Shown here: in pieces, positions 46,791 to 57,365 of the stretch
Numbering within the stretch: position 1 is the stretch's first letter
Layout of the letters: the number at the start of each line of letters is the position of its first letter
Origin: Anagrus nilaparvatae
Taxonomy: Eukaryota; Arthropoda; Insecta; Hymenoptera; Mymaridae
Reading direction: 5' to 3'
DNA length: 64,000 bases
Assembly (NCBI GenBank): GCA_022575985.1
Contig: JAKSXM010000282.1
Location: 124,001 to 188,000, forward strand
Translations under genes and position numbers: made by a program
The notes under the pieces: generated by a model
What the model was told of the DNA's origin: nothing
The model's input: only the letters and a program-made list of their open reading frames with translations
Databases searched by the model: none

Positions 46791-47216
46791 ATGTCTAATA
46801 AAAGAAAAAGAAAATGGTTAACGTTAGAACAAAAAGTGTGTGTCATTGACGAGTCAAAAAAGTTAATAAATGGAAAGAATAAAAGTCAAAGAGAGCTTGC
46901 AGAGCAGTTTGAAATAAGTAAGACTCAAGTTCAAAAAATTTTAAAAGACCAACAATTAATTATAAATGATTGGAGAAGTAACGATTTAAATCAACATGCT
47001 AAAAAAAGATTCAAGGCAGTAACTTGTGAATTAGATTCTATTCAGTATGAGTGGATATGTGCAGTAAGACAACAACTAATCCCAGTAACGGGCCCAATAT
47101 TACAAGCAAAAGCTTTAGAAATCGCTAAGATTTTAGAAATAAATGAAATAAAAAAAAAAAAAAAAAAAAGTTTTAAACATACCTACTATTTGCAATTTAA
47201 AATGAAATGCAAATAA
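46791..47216 (+). pseudogene. Truncated pogo/Tigger transposase (CENP-B-type DNA-binding region only)
   Basis: The frame starts MSNKRKRKWLTLEQKVCVID; residues 1-55 form a CENP-B N-terminal/psq-like helix-turn-helix (SQRELAEQFEISKTQVQKIL). Residues 65-115 resemble the start of the second CENP-B-type DNA-binding domain (YEWICAVRQQ, then AKALEIAKIL). The frame then runs into a poly-A tract (47151-47168) and stops at 141 aa. The DDE catalytic domain is missing, so it could bind ends but not cut. Full-length relatives are about 400-600 aa. Confidence 0.8.
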
Positions 47217-47429
47217 GTAGTCAGTTCCAAGTCTGCAAAAATGTGAGGAAAACTTTTTTTTTAACTTATGTTGCATCCCCACCCTTACCTCTATCTAAAG
47301 ACCACCCCCCAATAGCAACCGCTGATTTCTGGTCTAAATGGTGGTCGCTAATGAGAGACTCTACTGTATAACAAAAATGAAAAAATTTTTACTATATTTA
47401 AATTGAGGAATAAATTATGGAAAATATAT

Positions 47430-48390
47430 AGGAGTTAAAACGATATTTCAAAAACTAATTCTTCCATAAAAAAAAATTAGGTACTACGTCCATCAAGAGT
47501 AAAAAAATTGTTGTTTTTTGTATCTTTTGGTGGCAAACATTTTGAGAGAAAAAATTTTCAAAAAATTAAGTATCAAATTGAAGATATCAAGTAAAAACGA
47601 TAATTCTAGATGTTAGTACATTCATAAAAAAAAATGAAGCACTACGTCCTAGAAGAAAAAAAATATTGCTGCTTTTTTTTACTTTTTAACACAAAAAATT
47701 TTCAAAAAATTACGTATCAGATCCAAACTTTGGCTATAAACGATATTTCTAAGACTAGCACTCCCTTGGAAAAATAGTATATTACGACCCATGGCCAGAA
47801 AAATAAAGAATGGCCCAAATCGTACGTAAATTACCTTCCGAGGCGAAGCCGAGGATGGTAAACTGTGATTTGGGGCATTCTTTTTTTATGGCCTAGGGTT
47901 GTATACGATTTTACATATCTAGGGAAAAAAAAGCCTATTTTCTTCCCTAGGCAGATGGCTTTTTTGCCTATTATATGTAAAACTATGTTTTAGAACACGG
48001 GAAAAAATATGGGGTTCGACTTTTGCATGCTGTTTGACAACTGCATGCAAAGCCAAAACCAATATTTCATCCCTTGTTTAATAAATAGCTATTTCTGCAT
48101 CAGTGGCGAGAAAACACGTCTTTGCCGGACGTGCAGCGGCCGGAAATACGTGTTTTCTGGCCACTGACCAGAAAAATTTAGTACTAGGTCCAAAGAAAAA
48201 AAAAATTGGTATTTTTGGTATTTTTTGGTGAAAAAAATTTTCAAAAAATAAATTATAAGATTAAAGATATCGAGTAAAAACGATACATTTAGATATTAGT
48301 ATTTTTGTGGAAAAAAATGAGGTATTACATCCAAATTAATAAAATAAAAAAGTACCTCGAGATTTTTTGGTGAAAAAAATTTTGAAAAAA
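47430..48390. repeat. Dispersed ~180-bp repeat, opposite orientation, with an inserted palindromic repeat
   Basis: Units such as 'aaaaattaggtactacgtcc', 'aagatatcaagtaaaaacga' and 'ttagtacattcat' are reverse-complement relatives of the 17.0-17.8 kb array. At 47776-48180 the pattern is broken by the palindromic TATTACGACCCATGGCCAGA repeat. Confidence 0.55.
47776..48185. repeat. Palindromic repeat with TCCGAGGCGAAGCCGAGGAT core, copy 1
   Basis: TATTACGACCCATGGCCAGA begins the repeat. AATGGCCCAAATCGTACG... and ...GTGATTTGGGGCATT form an imperfect hairpin around a TCCGAGGCGAAGCCGAGGAT core. A second hairpin, CAGTGGCGAGAAAACACGT / ACGTGTTTTCTGGCCACTG, lies at 48102-48166. Related copies are at 49660-50070 and 55108-55485. 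Confidence 0.6.
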
Positions 48391-48733
48391 ATACTCGTGT
48401 ATTTTTTTATACGATAAAAGCGTGAATTCTTTTAAATAAATGTGAAAAAATGCAAAAAAAATTAAAAATTTTTATATTTTTTAAAAATCAATAAGATTAA
48501 AATTCAAGCAAGCCCCCTATGATAGGTATTGTTCTCTCTTACGAGCTGTGTTATTAGGGACATATTAATAATCCGACCACTTTACATCGCGACACAAAAC
48601 CAATGGTAAAAAAAACGGTTTAAGATTTTTATTATTCTTTGTTGCCAACAGTAGGTTGTTATTTGTATTATTTTTTTACTATATAGTTATTTTTTTATAT
48701 AACTAAGATTTCTTATTAAAAAAAAAATTTATA

Positions 48734-51700
48734 ATGAAAATTTTAATAACTAATTTTACTGTGATATTATTTATTCTTTTTGCTGTGGTATACAGTACAA
48801 TTTATTTTAAATCAAGTGAAGAAATTATTGCTTTAACTATATCCACTTCGGTCAAACATCGAGTTTCTAAATCATTTTTGTCATTTGGTATCGACTCTTC
48901 TATGCTCAGAAATATCAAGAAATTGCCCATTAATAATGAGAAATTTATAAAACTGTCAAAATATTTAAGTCCAGCTTATGTTCGTATAGGAGGTACTGCG
49001 GCTGATTGCTTATTATTTACACAGGTAATAAAAAAAACACTTTCTGGTGTCAAATTATTTTTAACTAGTTTATATTATGACATTCACGTTTTAAACATAG
49101 TACAATAATAAAAAAGTACCATTTTTCTGAAGTTTTAAGCACCTAGCAATGCAGTAAATATAGTTGTTCCACTTAAAGATATTTTACACAAATAGTATAT
49201 ATTATTATATTTAGGGTTCAGCTGGCGACTTAGTAATAAGTTTCAATGTTTGTTTGAATAATATAAAATAGAGAAACAAAAATGAAAGAAAGTCGCCTTG
49301 CAAGCAAGTATAATATTATTCTTTTATCTTTGTCATCATATGCGCAAAAATTGTGCGTCGAAAAAACATAAAGAACGCATCGTTGCTAAAACATATCAAT
49401 TTTTTTATCTCTATTTTTTATTACTATTCCATATAATTTAATATTATAAACTAAAAAAAAAATCCGAATGTAGCTAGTGGAATTTTTTTATTCGCCAAAC
49501 GATTGCAAATTACTTGAGACGTAAAGAAAATTTTAAAAATTTATTTAAGGTTCGCGCCCAGAAAAGTAAAGAATGGCCCAAATCGCAAGTAATTTTACAG
49601 GTAAATTGTGATTTGAGGCATTATTTATTTTGTAGACGTATTTTCTTGTCACCTACGGAGAAATAGTATATTACGGTTCTAGGCCAGAAAAATAAAGAAT
49701 AGCCTAAATCTCACGTATATTACCTTCCGAGGCGAAGCCGAGTATGGAAAACTGCGATTTGGGTCATTCTTTGTTTATGGCCAAGGATTGTACAAAATTT
49801 TTCTGCGACTATGGCGAGAAAATACGTCTTTGCCGGACGCACAGCGGGCCGCAGTATACAGAAATAATAATATACGACTCTTGACAATAAAAAAAGAATG
49901 CCCCAAAATGCAGTTTATCATCCTCGGATTCGCCTCAGAGAGTAATTTACATGCGATTTGGGCCATGCTTTATTTTTCTCGCTATGTGTCGTAATGCACT
50001 ATTCTGCGCCTTGTGGCGACCGAGAAATACGTGCTTTTGGGCCGCATGTCAGAAAAATAATTTTCCTGGTTACTTGCTGGATTTGCTTGTATTGATATGA
50101 TGATGCTTAAAAAATTTTTTTGAAACACAAGCGGGGAATATATGCAAGCGGAATTTTTTTTCAGGGTAATATTTATTACACTACTTATAAGATAGAGTGC
50201 AGGATATTTACAAAACTATACGTATACAAATTCGTATATAAGAATCAGATCAGTTATTTTTCTTTTAACATTCTGAATGCGCTCTGTTTATTCCAATTAG
50301 CTTTTTATAAGCCCCGTTCAAATCACAGAACAGTGGAGGAGGGGAGGGGCTACCACGGAAAATAAAATTGTTTAGTTTGAGTACCTATAACTATTTTTTT
50401 TTTTTAAGGACGCTCTGTCCACCACAGGGTGTTTTTTGCGCAGCATATTTGTAACTAAAATATTTTAACCATATATTTATTTATAATAATTTTTTAATGA
50501 AAGAATCAATGCTTTACAGTATTTAGTACAAGAATATAAAAAAAAAAGTTAAAAATGTTTATTTGTTTAAACAAATACGACCTGTTAAATTTTTAAAATT
50601 TTTGGGTCATAAAAGCCTGAGTTCCTAGATCTGGGCTACTTGGATCAAAATTCTGCTTGGCTCATATTGAAGATCATTCAATTCTAGGGGGAGGTATCGT
50701 GGGAAATTTTTCGCTAAACTTCTTCAGTAATGAGTTACAGCTAATTGTTTATAAAAAAAATGTTAAAAATTCTCTACAATTTATAAACAAATAGGTATAA
50801 CTCATTACTGAAAAGGTTTAGCGAAAAATTTCCCACGATACCTCCCCCTAGAATTGAATGATCTTCAATATGAGCCAAACAGAATTTTGATCCAAGTAGC
50901 CCAGATCTGGGAACTCAGGCTTTTATGACCCAAAAATTTAAAAATTTAACAGGTCGTATTTGTTTAAACAAATAAACATTTTTAACTTTTTTTTTTATAT
51001 TCTTGTACTAAATACTGTAAAGCATTGATTCTTTCATTAAAAAATTATTACACTGAGAAAAAAATTTTCTTGGCTTAAGAAAATCATATGCATTGAATTT
51101 TAATTTTTTGAATCTAGAGTATATAATTTTAAAACAAGAAAACCATTGTTAATTGAAAGAAATATTTTTTTCGTTTAAGTAAATATATTCATTGAATTTT
51201 GATTTCATTCAAACAAACATATGTTTCTTGGAAGAAACGAATATTTTTTTGCCGCTAGAAACTGCATAGATTATTACAAAAACTTTCAGTGTTTTGAATC
51301 AAAAAAATATATTCAAAAAAATATTTTCTAAATTCAAGGAAGCGTTTTTTTGGATCATGAAATTTAATTTTTGATCCAAAGCAAATAGTTTTCAAAAAAA
51401 TATTATCTCATGCCAAAATTATAAAACTTTATTTTAAAAAACTGCTTTATTTCGTTCAAATAATTACATTTTATTCGTTCAAAAAAATGTACTTTTTTTT
51501 CAAGAAACAATTTTTTTAATAAAATATATTTTTTTTGCTGAATTAACTATAATCTCCATTCATTTATATAAAAATTATTCTGCAAAAAGTAATTTGTAGA
51601 TATCTTTATAAGCGAAACTTAATTCAATGCAAAAAAATTGATCAGCTAATGAAAAAATAGAAGTTTTTGCGAAAAAGATTAATATTTTAGATAATTAGAG

Positions 51701-54440
51701 CAAACAACATTTTTCAAGTTTTTGAAAAAATATTTTTTTCCTTCCTAAACTCAGCTTGAAAAAAAAATAATTATTTTTATGACATTAAGAATTCACTCAT
51801 ATGTTTATTACCACCTGCTAATTCCATCTGGCTTTGAATAAAAATTTTTTTTTTATTTCTTTTTAAAAACTTGATGCATTATTTTATGTTTTTGAATCTG
51901 CTTTATCGATAATTTTTTCGTTACATAGTCTTTGAAAATTAACTTCTATATTTAGTAAGATGCTGCCGTGGTCCATTGGATTGGTTACGATGCGTATAGT
52001 TCTGCACAGTCAAAGCAATTTGGGTTCGATTCCGGGTATGACAAAATTTAAAATTTAATTTGATAAAAAAAAAAAAAAAATAATAAAAAAATAAAAAAAT
52101 GAAATAATTAAAAAAAAAAAAATAAGTAAATGAAAAAATAATTAAAAAAAATATATATAAATCAATAATAATAATTTATAAAAATAAGATTAATAATAAA
52201 AAAATTAAAAAATTATAAAAAAAAAAAAACGAGGAAAAAAAAATTTTTTGCATTTTGCAAAAAAAAAAAATTTTTTTACTGACAATTTCGATCGAAAAAA
52301 TTATTTCATAGATTCAAAAATTTATTTATTTCACATAACTAATTATTTGATTATACCAAAAACTCATGATGTTGTCGCTAAACAACTGTTTATTGTTTCT
52401 AAGAAATATTTCTTTCTCCCAAAACATTATTTTTTTAAATAGAGAAAATATGTTTTTAACTCAATGCGTAAGATTTCATTGAGTCAAAAAGACGTATCTT
52501 AGGCACTATTGAAAATAATAATTTTCTTGAAACAAAGCAAATTTTTTTGAATGTAGTAATTTTTTTTCTCAGTGTATAAATAAATATATGGTTAAAATAT
52601 TTTAGTTACAAATATGCTGCGCAAAAAACACCCTGTGGTGGACAGAGCGTCGTTAAGGGATTTTTTATTAGTTACTTCAGTAGGAATCTTCTTTTAATTC
52701 TTATCCTAGAAATCATATTCAACATTTAAAATTGGTTATTGGGTCCGTAACTGTGACTGATAATAAAAGATTCGTTTCAATGCTATAATTGGACAAAATA
52801 TAATTTATCTTTGAACAAATTTTACTCAAAAAACCAAGAGTATAACCATACATTTTCAAAACATATTTCAGGAAAATGATGTTCGTGAAAATCAGAACAC
52901 ATTGGAATCAGAATACAGTGAAGACTCGATAAGTAAGGACATTAGCAATTTTACTTTAACAGGAAATGATTTTGCTTCTTTATACAATTATGCTGATAAA
53001 TCGGAAATTAAGATGATTTTTGACTTAAATGTTTTATTAAGAAATGAAAATGGTACTTGGAATAGTAAAAATGCAGAAAAAATTATGGATTTTGCCAAAG
53101 GCCATGAAATGAAAATCGATTGGCAAATGGGAAATGGTAAATTCAATCAAAATATTCGGGCTAAATTAATACAGTATCTAAAAATTTATTTATATTTTAG
53201 AGCCCAATTCATTTTTTCACGTTTTTAATGTATCAGTTTCTGCTGAGAGTTTAGCAAAAGATTATTGTTACTTGCGTTCTTTACTGAATCAAAAGGGATA
53301 CGAGCAAAGTATTTTAGTTGGACCTGAAGCAAATCATATTGGCGACGAGTTACATTCAGGTGAAACTTACGTAAAAGATTTTTTAAATTCAGCGGCCGAT
53401 TGTATAGAAGCAGTAACTTGGCATCAGTATTATTTAAATGGTCGAGAAGCAACAGTTCAAGATTTCTTAAATCCGAAGACATTTAATCGCCTGCCACTAC
53501 AAATAGAAACTATGAAAAACATTTTGAATAGTAACCAACGTGATATAAATATGTGGCTTTGTAAGTATAAGTTTTTAAAAAACTTAAAAACAATTTTCGT
53601 ATGATAATTTGGTATATTTTGAAATTATTTATAGCTGAAACAAGTTCTGCATTTGGTGGTGGAGCACCAAACTTATCTGATAGATTCGTATCTACTTTTT
53701 TATGGATTGATAAATTAGGCTACAGTGCAAAAGCTAAAGTAGACGTTGTTATTAGACAGTCTTTATTTGGCAATCACTATGCTATGATTGGACCTGATCT
53801 AGAACCTAATCCAGATTGGTGGATTTCAGTTTTATTTAAAAAATTTATCTCTGAAAAAGTTTTGGAATTAAATGCTCAAAATAATTTTGATAAAATTCGA
53901 CTTTACGCTCATTGTAGTCCAGAAAAAGAACGTTTGAATGATACTGAGACACCAGTAACTATTTACGGAGTCAATTTGAATCCAGATTATTCAAAAATAA
54001 GTATTTCAGGACCAACAAAAAATTCCAAAATGTTTTCCTATTTCCTAACTTCAAATGACTTGCAATCGAGGTAAAGAGTAGTTTTTTTACTAAAATAAAA
54101 ATTATTTTCATTGAAAAAAAATAGCAAGCCAACTTATCAAATAATTTTTCTTTCTGTTAAATATGAGATTCAAAGTTTTAGATTCATATAACTGCAAATT
54201 AATTCTTAGAATGTTTACTAATATTTTAATCATTTTAATAAAAAGTTTAATTTAATCAAATATTTTTTTAACAGGCAAATAATGATGAATGGAAATATTT
54301 TAAAACTCAAAAATAATGGAAGTTTACCAGTTTTTAAACCAAAAGTGCTTGATATTAACAAACCAATTTCTTTGCCTCCATATTCAGTTATATTCTTAGT
54401 TATTCACAATGTATTAATTCCAGAATGTGTTGATTTATAA
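48734..54440 (+). CDS. Heparanase-like endo-beta-glucuronidase (GH79), five exons
   Basis: Exons: 48734-49024, 52872-53136, 53201-53560, 53635-54070, 54275-54440, giving 505 aa, close to vertebrate heparanase. All introns are GT-AG and the frame is continuous. A hydrophobic N-terminus (MKILITNFTVILFILFAVVY) is a signal peptide or anchor. Conserved blocks: LSPAYVRIGGTAAD near residue 80; GNEPNS, built across the exon 2/3 junction, with the catalytic acid Glu about 186; WHQYYLNG near 270; ETSSAFGGGAP with the nucleophile Glu about 307; and a DPNPDWW-like block (EPNPDWWISVLFKK). The acid-nucleophile spacing is 121 residues, close to the known enzyme. It should cleave heparan sulfate in lysosome or matrix. 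Intron 1 (3,847 nt) is full of mobile elements. The gene is convergent with the small gene at 54602-54952. Confidence 0.92.
49660..50070. repeat. Palindromic repeat with TCCGAGGCGAAGCCGAG core, copy 2 (in heparanase intron 1)
   Basis: TATTACGGTTCTAGGCCAGA opens it and TTCCGAGGCGAAGCCGAGTA marks the core at about 49726-49745. An inverted set follows (TCCTCGGATTCGCCTCAGAG near 49921, then GATTTGGGCCATGCTTTATT). This suggests two head-to-head copies or a longer inverted element. Confidence 0.55.
51051..52574. mobile_element. TA-flanked TIR element (CACTGAGAAAAAAATT), nested in the intronic foldback
   Basis: Termini CACTGAGAAAAAAATT (51051) and AATTTTTTTTCTCAGTG-type (ending 52574) are flanked by TA (51049-51050, 52575-52576). 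Joining the flanks minus one TA reproduces the uninterrupted sequence of the opposite foldback arm (50465-50510), which proves the insertion point. The 1,524-bp interior has repeated 'gaaaaaatattttt' motifs and a tRNA-like sequence, but no transposase. Confidence 0.8.
51970..52041 (+). other. tRNA-like sequence inside the intronic TIR element
   Basis: A TGGATTGGTTACG A-box-like segment and a GGGTTCGATTCCGGG B-box-like segment lie about 45 nt apart, followed by CAAAATTT and long A-rich sequence. The acceptor stem pairs poorly. It is comparable in position and downstream sequence to 16646-16714. Confidence 0.4.
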
Positions 54441-54601
54441 CAATAACTGAAAGAAATTACAAAAAATAGACAAAAATTTTGTCATATCAAATTTATTTAT
54501 TTTTATAAAAATGACTTATGAAAAGTAGTATTACTTATTACAAAAAAAAAATATATAATTCATATAAATAAATAAATTAAAAAATAAAACGTCTTAATTT
54601 A

Positions 54602-54952
54602 TTATTCGATTGTTGATTGTGGTGCAGAACCTACACCTAAGAAAAGTTTAAAATACCATTTAATAATCCATAAACAAAAAGCTGATACATATTTATCAAC
54701 GGTATCTGCTACTAAAAAATGATAATATCTAAATCTATTAAAATAATATTTCGCAGTTTGCCAAGTGCTTAATTTTTCAACATTTGTATTTGATATTTCA
54801 CTTTTATTTTGTTCTTCTTCTTTTAAAGTTTCTATATTTTCTGTAACTAAAATTTTTTATAATAAAAAAAAATGCTTGGTAAAATAAAATTATGTATAAA
54901 TTTTGATACCTTTTCTATGAGTTAAATTATTTTCACTGACATCCTCAGACAT
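54602..54952 (-). CDS. Small two-exon gene, unknown function, convergent with heparanase
   Basis: Minus-strand exons 54952-54910 and 54846-54602 are joined across a 63-nt GT-AG intron and encode 95 aa. The N-terminal ~40 residues are acidic and polar (start MSEDVSENNLTHRK, then TLKEEEQNKSEI). The C-terminal half is aromatic and hydrophobic (WQTAKYYFNRFRYYHFL, then AFCLWIIKWYFKLFLG), suggesting one membrane-associated helix near residues 65-85. There is no signal peptide. I do not recognise a family. The frame, both splice sites and the stop are intact. The stop lies 161 nt from the heparanase stop, so the two 3' UTRs probably overlap. Confidence 0.65.
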
Positions 54953-55107
54953 CTTTACGTTACCTTGAAATTTAAATATAAATTTATTAATTTTTTATCA
55001 TGCTTTTAATTTTTTGTATAAAATATAACCAAAACGAATATTAGGTTATCTTAAATAAACGTTTTTTATTGAATAAATTAAATATTTAATTTTTTTGTCA
55101 CAAATTT

Positions 55108-55485
55108 TAAAATAAATGGAATATTACGACCTATGGTCAGAAATATTATAGTCAGGTGACCGAAAATGCACGTAAATGCGAGCATACGATTTGAGCATTC
55201 TTTTTTTATGGCCAAGGGTTGCATATGATTATTCTCTATCACTGACTCGAAAACACGTCTTTATCGAAAGTATAGATTAATGGTTATTAAAAGTTATTAT
55301 TTTCTAGTGGCTTCTTGCCATTGACGAAGAAAACTCGGTCCTTGAAAAGCGATATCTCTTAGCCATTGAAAAAAATGTCTCAAAAAGCAGTTTACTTTAC
55401 TTCATTTTGGGGTGATTTTCTTGTGATCTAGGCTTTTTTTTTTTATTTTTCTGGCCATAGGACCTAATAATATACTATAATATTA
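55108..55485. repeat. Palindromic TATTACGACCTATGG element, copy 3
   Basis: The left end ATATTACGACCTATGGTCAG and right end CTGGCCATAGGACCTAATAATAT are inverted repeats. The interior contains CGAAAACACGTCTTTATCG, related to copies 1 and 2. The TCCGAGGCGAAGCC core is missing here, so this copy is partly deleted. Confidence 0.55.
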
Positions 55486-55489
55486 ATTA

Positions 55490-57360
55490 ATATTAATAAA
55501 TCGATTTTTGAGGTTTAAAAACCTATTTTTATTGTCAAAATCCGTATGGACTTTTTTTAACCCATGTTCAAGTTAAATTAAGATTGTTCAGTTTATTTAC
55601 ATTTAAAATAAAAAAAAATTTTTTAAATATTAAAGAAAGTTTTATACATATTTAAAAAAAATAAATTTAACTATTTATGCATAAAAAATACAAACTGTAA
55701 TTAAAATATGTTAATATCGTATTTAAAAAAAAAAATTTTATAATAATAAATTTCCTAGTAATTTACTTAACATTATTAATTATTATATAATGATAAAAAT
55801 CAATAATTTTTTCTAATAAAATCCACATAAAACTATATTACCTAGTTGAAAGATAATTGATATGAAAATTATAACTTAATTTTTTTAGTAATCATGTGAG
55901 ATACGTGTTTGACGATTTAGTTAATTTTAAAATCATATTATTAAAATTTATATCTTGGATAAAGATCTTAAAATTTTTGACATACAATAATTAATCTAAA
56001 CAAAATATCATTTATTAATGTTAACAGCTGTTAAGGAAAATTTGAACTTCTAATCAAATTTAAAACAAATTATATATTATAAATATGAATAAAATGATTG
56101 ATAAATTTTAATGAAAATAAGTAAAATTAATGGTTATTTTTTTGATTAAAATCTATTTTAATACTAACTTTTTTTAATTTTACAGTATTCGTGGCACACT
56201 AAAAATCTAACACTCCACGTACTATTAAACTTTTAGATAAAAAAAGTATATGTTATTACTCCCACTACATTTGTATTAAAAAATGTTATCAATAAATTTA
56301 ACCGCGTACTTGAAAAAAAAACAACAAAAATGACGTAATTTTTTTTTATAATGCATTTGTTAATTTTTTTGCAAAAGAAAATAAAAATAGGTATTTTTAT
56401 AAAAAGATTTTTTTTTTTACAATGTTTTTCATGACATAATATTATCGTCAATTGTTCATATGTACATGATATGTGTACTGAAAATTTTTCTATATTCTTA
56501 TTAAAAAAGTTTTTTTTTTCCTATTTTTTTATAAGGAAATGAATTTTTTTAAAAAAAAGAAAATTTCACTTTAATGTGTATGTTATGATAATTGATGGGA
56601 ATATTATACGTTAAAGAAAAAAATAATAATTTTTTTTTATAATTATAATTTTTTTTATTTTTTATGTATTAATATATCTACTTTACTTTCTACTGATTAA
56701 TTCAATTAGCTACTGTTGTTACTTTTTTTATGACATTTTTGAAAAAAATATAAAATTTTTAAGATGTCATAAAGAATTGCAGTTATTACCAGGTTATTAC
56801 TTAAGACGGACAAAAATGATGCAAACAATATAAAGTGCAAGATGCTTAACTTATTTAAAAATTTACACAGTTAAATTGCTTTTTTTTAATTTTCAAGAAG
56901 AATGATTTATAGTAATACATCATAATAGCCAAAAAATGTACAAAATAAAACTAGTAAGCCCAGTTTATAGTTTTTTCAGTTGATCATGGGTTAAAATATG
57001 CAAAAAAATGAAGGTTATAAATATCTAGATTTATAAGAAGTGTCGGAAAAATCCACCCCCTCTTCTGCAGTATTTTTAATTTTTTGCAAAAGGGAACTTA
57101 ACCAATATTTTGTCCTGAAAAATCTTTAGTTTTCTATGCCTTTTTCAGAATTCAATTAAAAAAAAAATTTCCCCAATTCTATAACTTTTTTGCACTTTTA
57201 TTTGTTAAAGAAAAATGTTAGAGAAGTCACTTTTTGGTTTAGAAAAGATTAAAAAATAAAATTTAGTACTTTTTTTTTTGTAAGAAAATCGTTTGTTAAG
57301 AGCTGACAATAACACCCATTGGTACCTAAAAAATTAAAAAAGATGGAGTACCATATTAGG
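55490..57360. other. AT-rich non-genic stretch
   Basis: Very high A+T with homopolymers. No exons, RNA genes or bounded repeats were seen on either strand. Confidence 0.45.
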
Positions 57361-57365
57361 CAAAA

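Larger units (their letters stand above)
45978..47366 (+). mobile_element. pogo/Tigger-type (Tc1-mariner superfamily) element, internally deleted
   Basis: The left end TA|CAGTGAAACCTCCTATAAAG (45978) and right end ATGAGAGACTCTACTG|TA (47366) are imperfect inverted repeats flanked by TA. Internal TAGCGACCACC motifs repeat near both ends. It encodes only the N-terminal part of a transposase (46791-47216), and a TTAA-flanked MITE (46347-46694) sits in its 5' region. It adjoins the foldback element at 45954 with only ~23 bp between. Confidence 0.8.
50410..52652. mobile_element. Foldback element in heparanase intron 1, split by another insertion
   Basis: The left arm from ACGCTCTGTCCACCACAGGG (50410) to about 50745 is mirrored from about 50800. 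The mirror is interrupted at 51050 and completed at 52575-52650 (CCCTGTGGTGGACAGAGCGT). TTAAGG lies directly outside both ends (50404-50409, 52653-52658). The arms include TTTGTTTAAACAAATACGAC and GATCATTCAATTCTAGGGGG. No coding frame. A diverged relative is at 20650-20990. Confidence 0.75.

Noticed and set aside
49775..50365. Short frames on both strands in heparanase intron 1
   Set aside because: They fall in the palindromic repeat family and adjoining intron sequence with no coding character.
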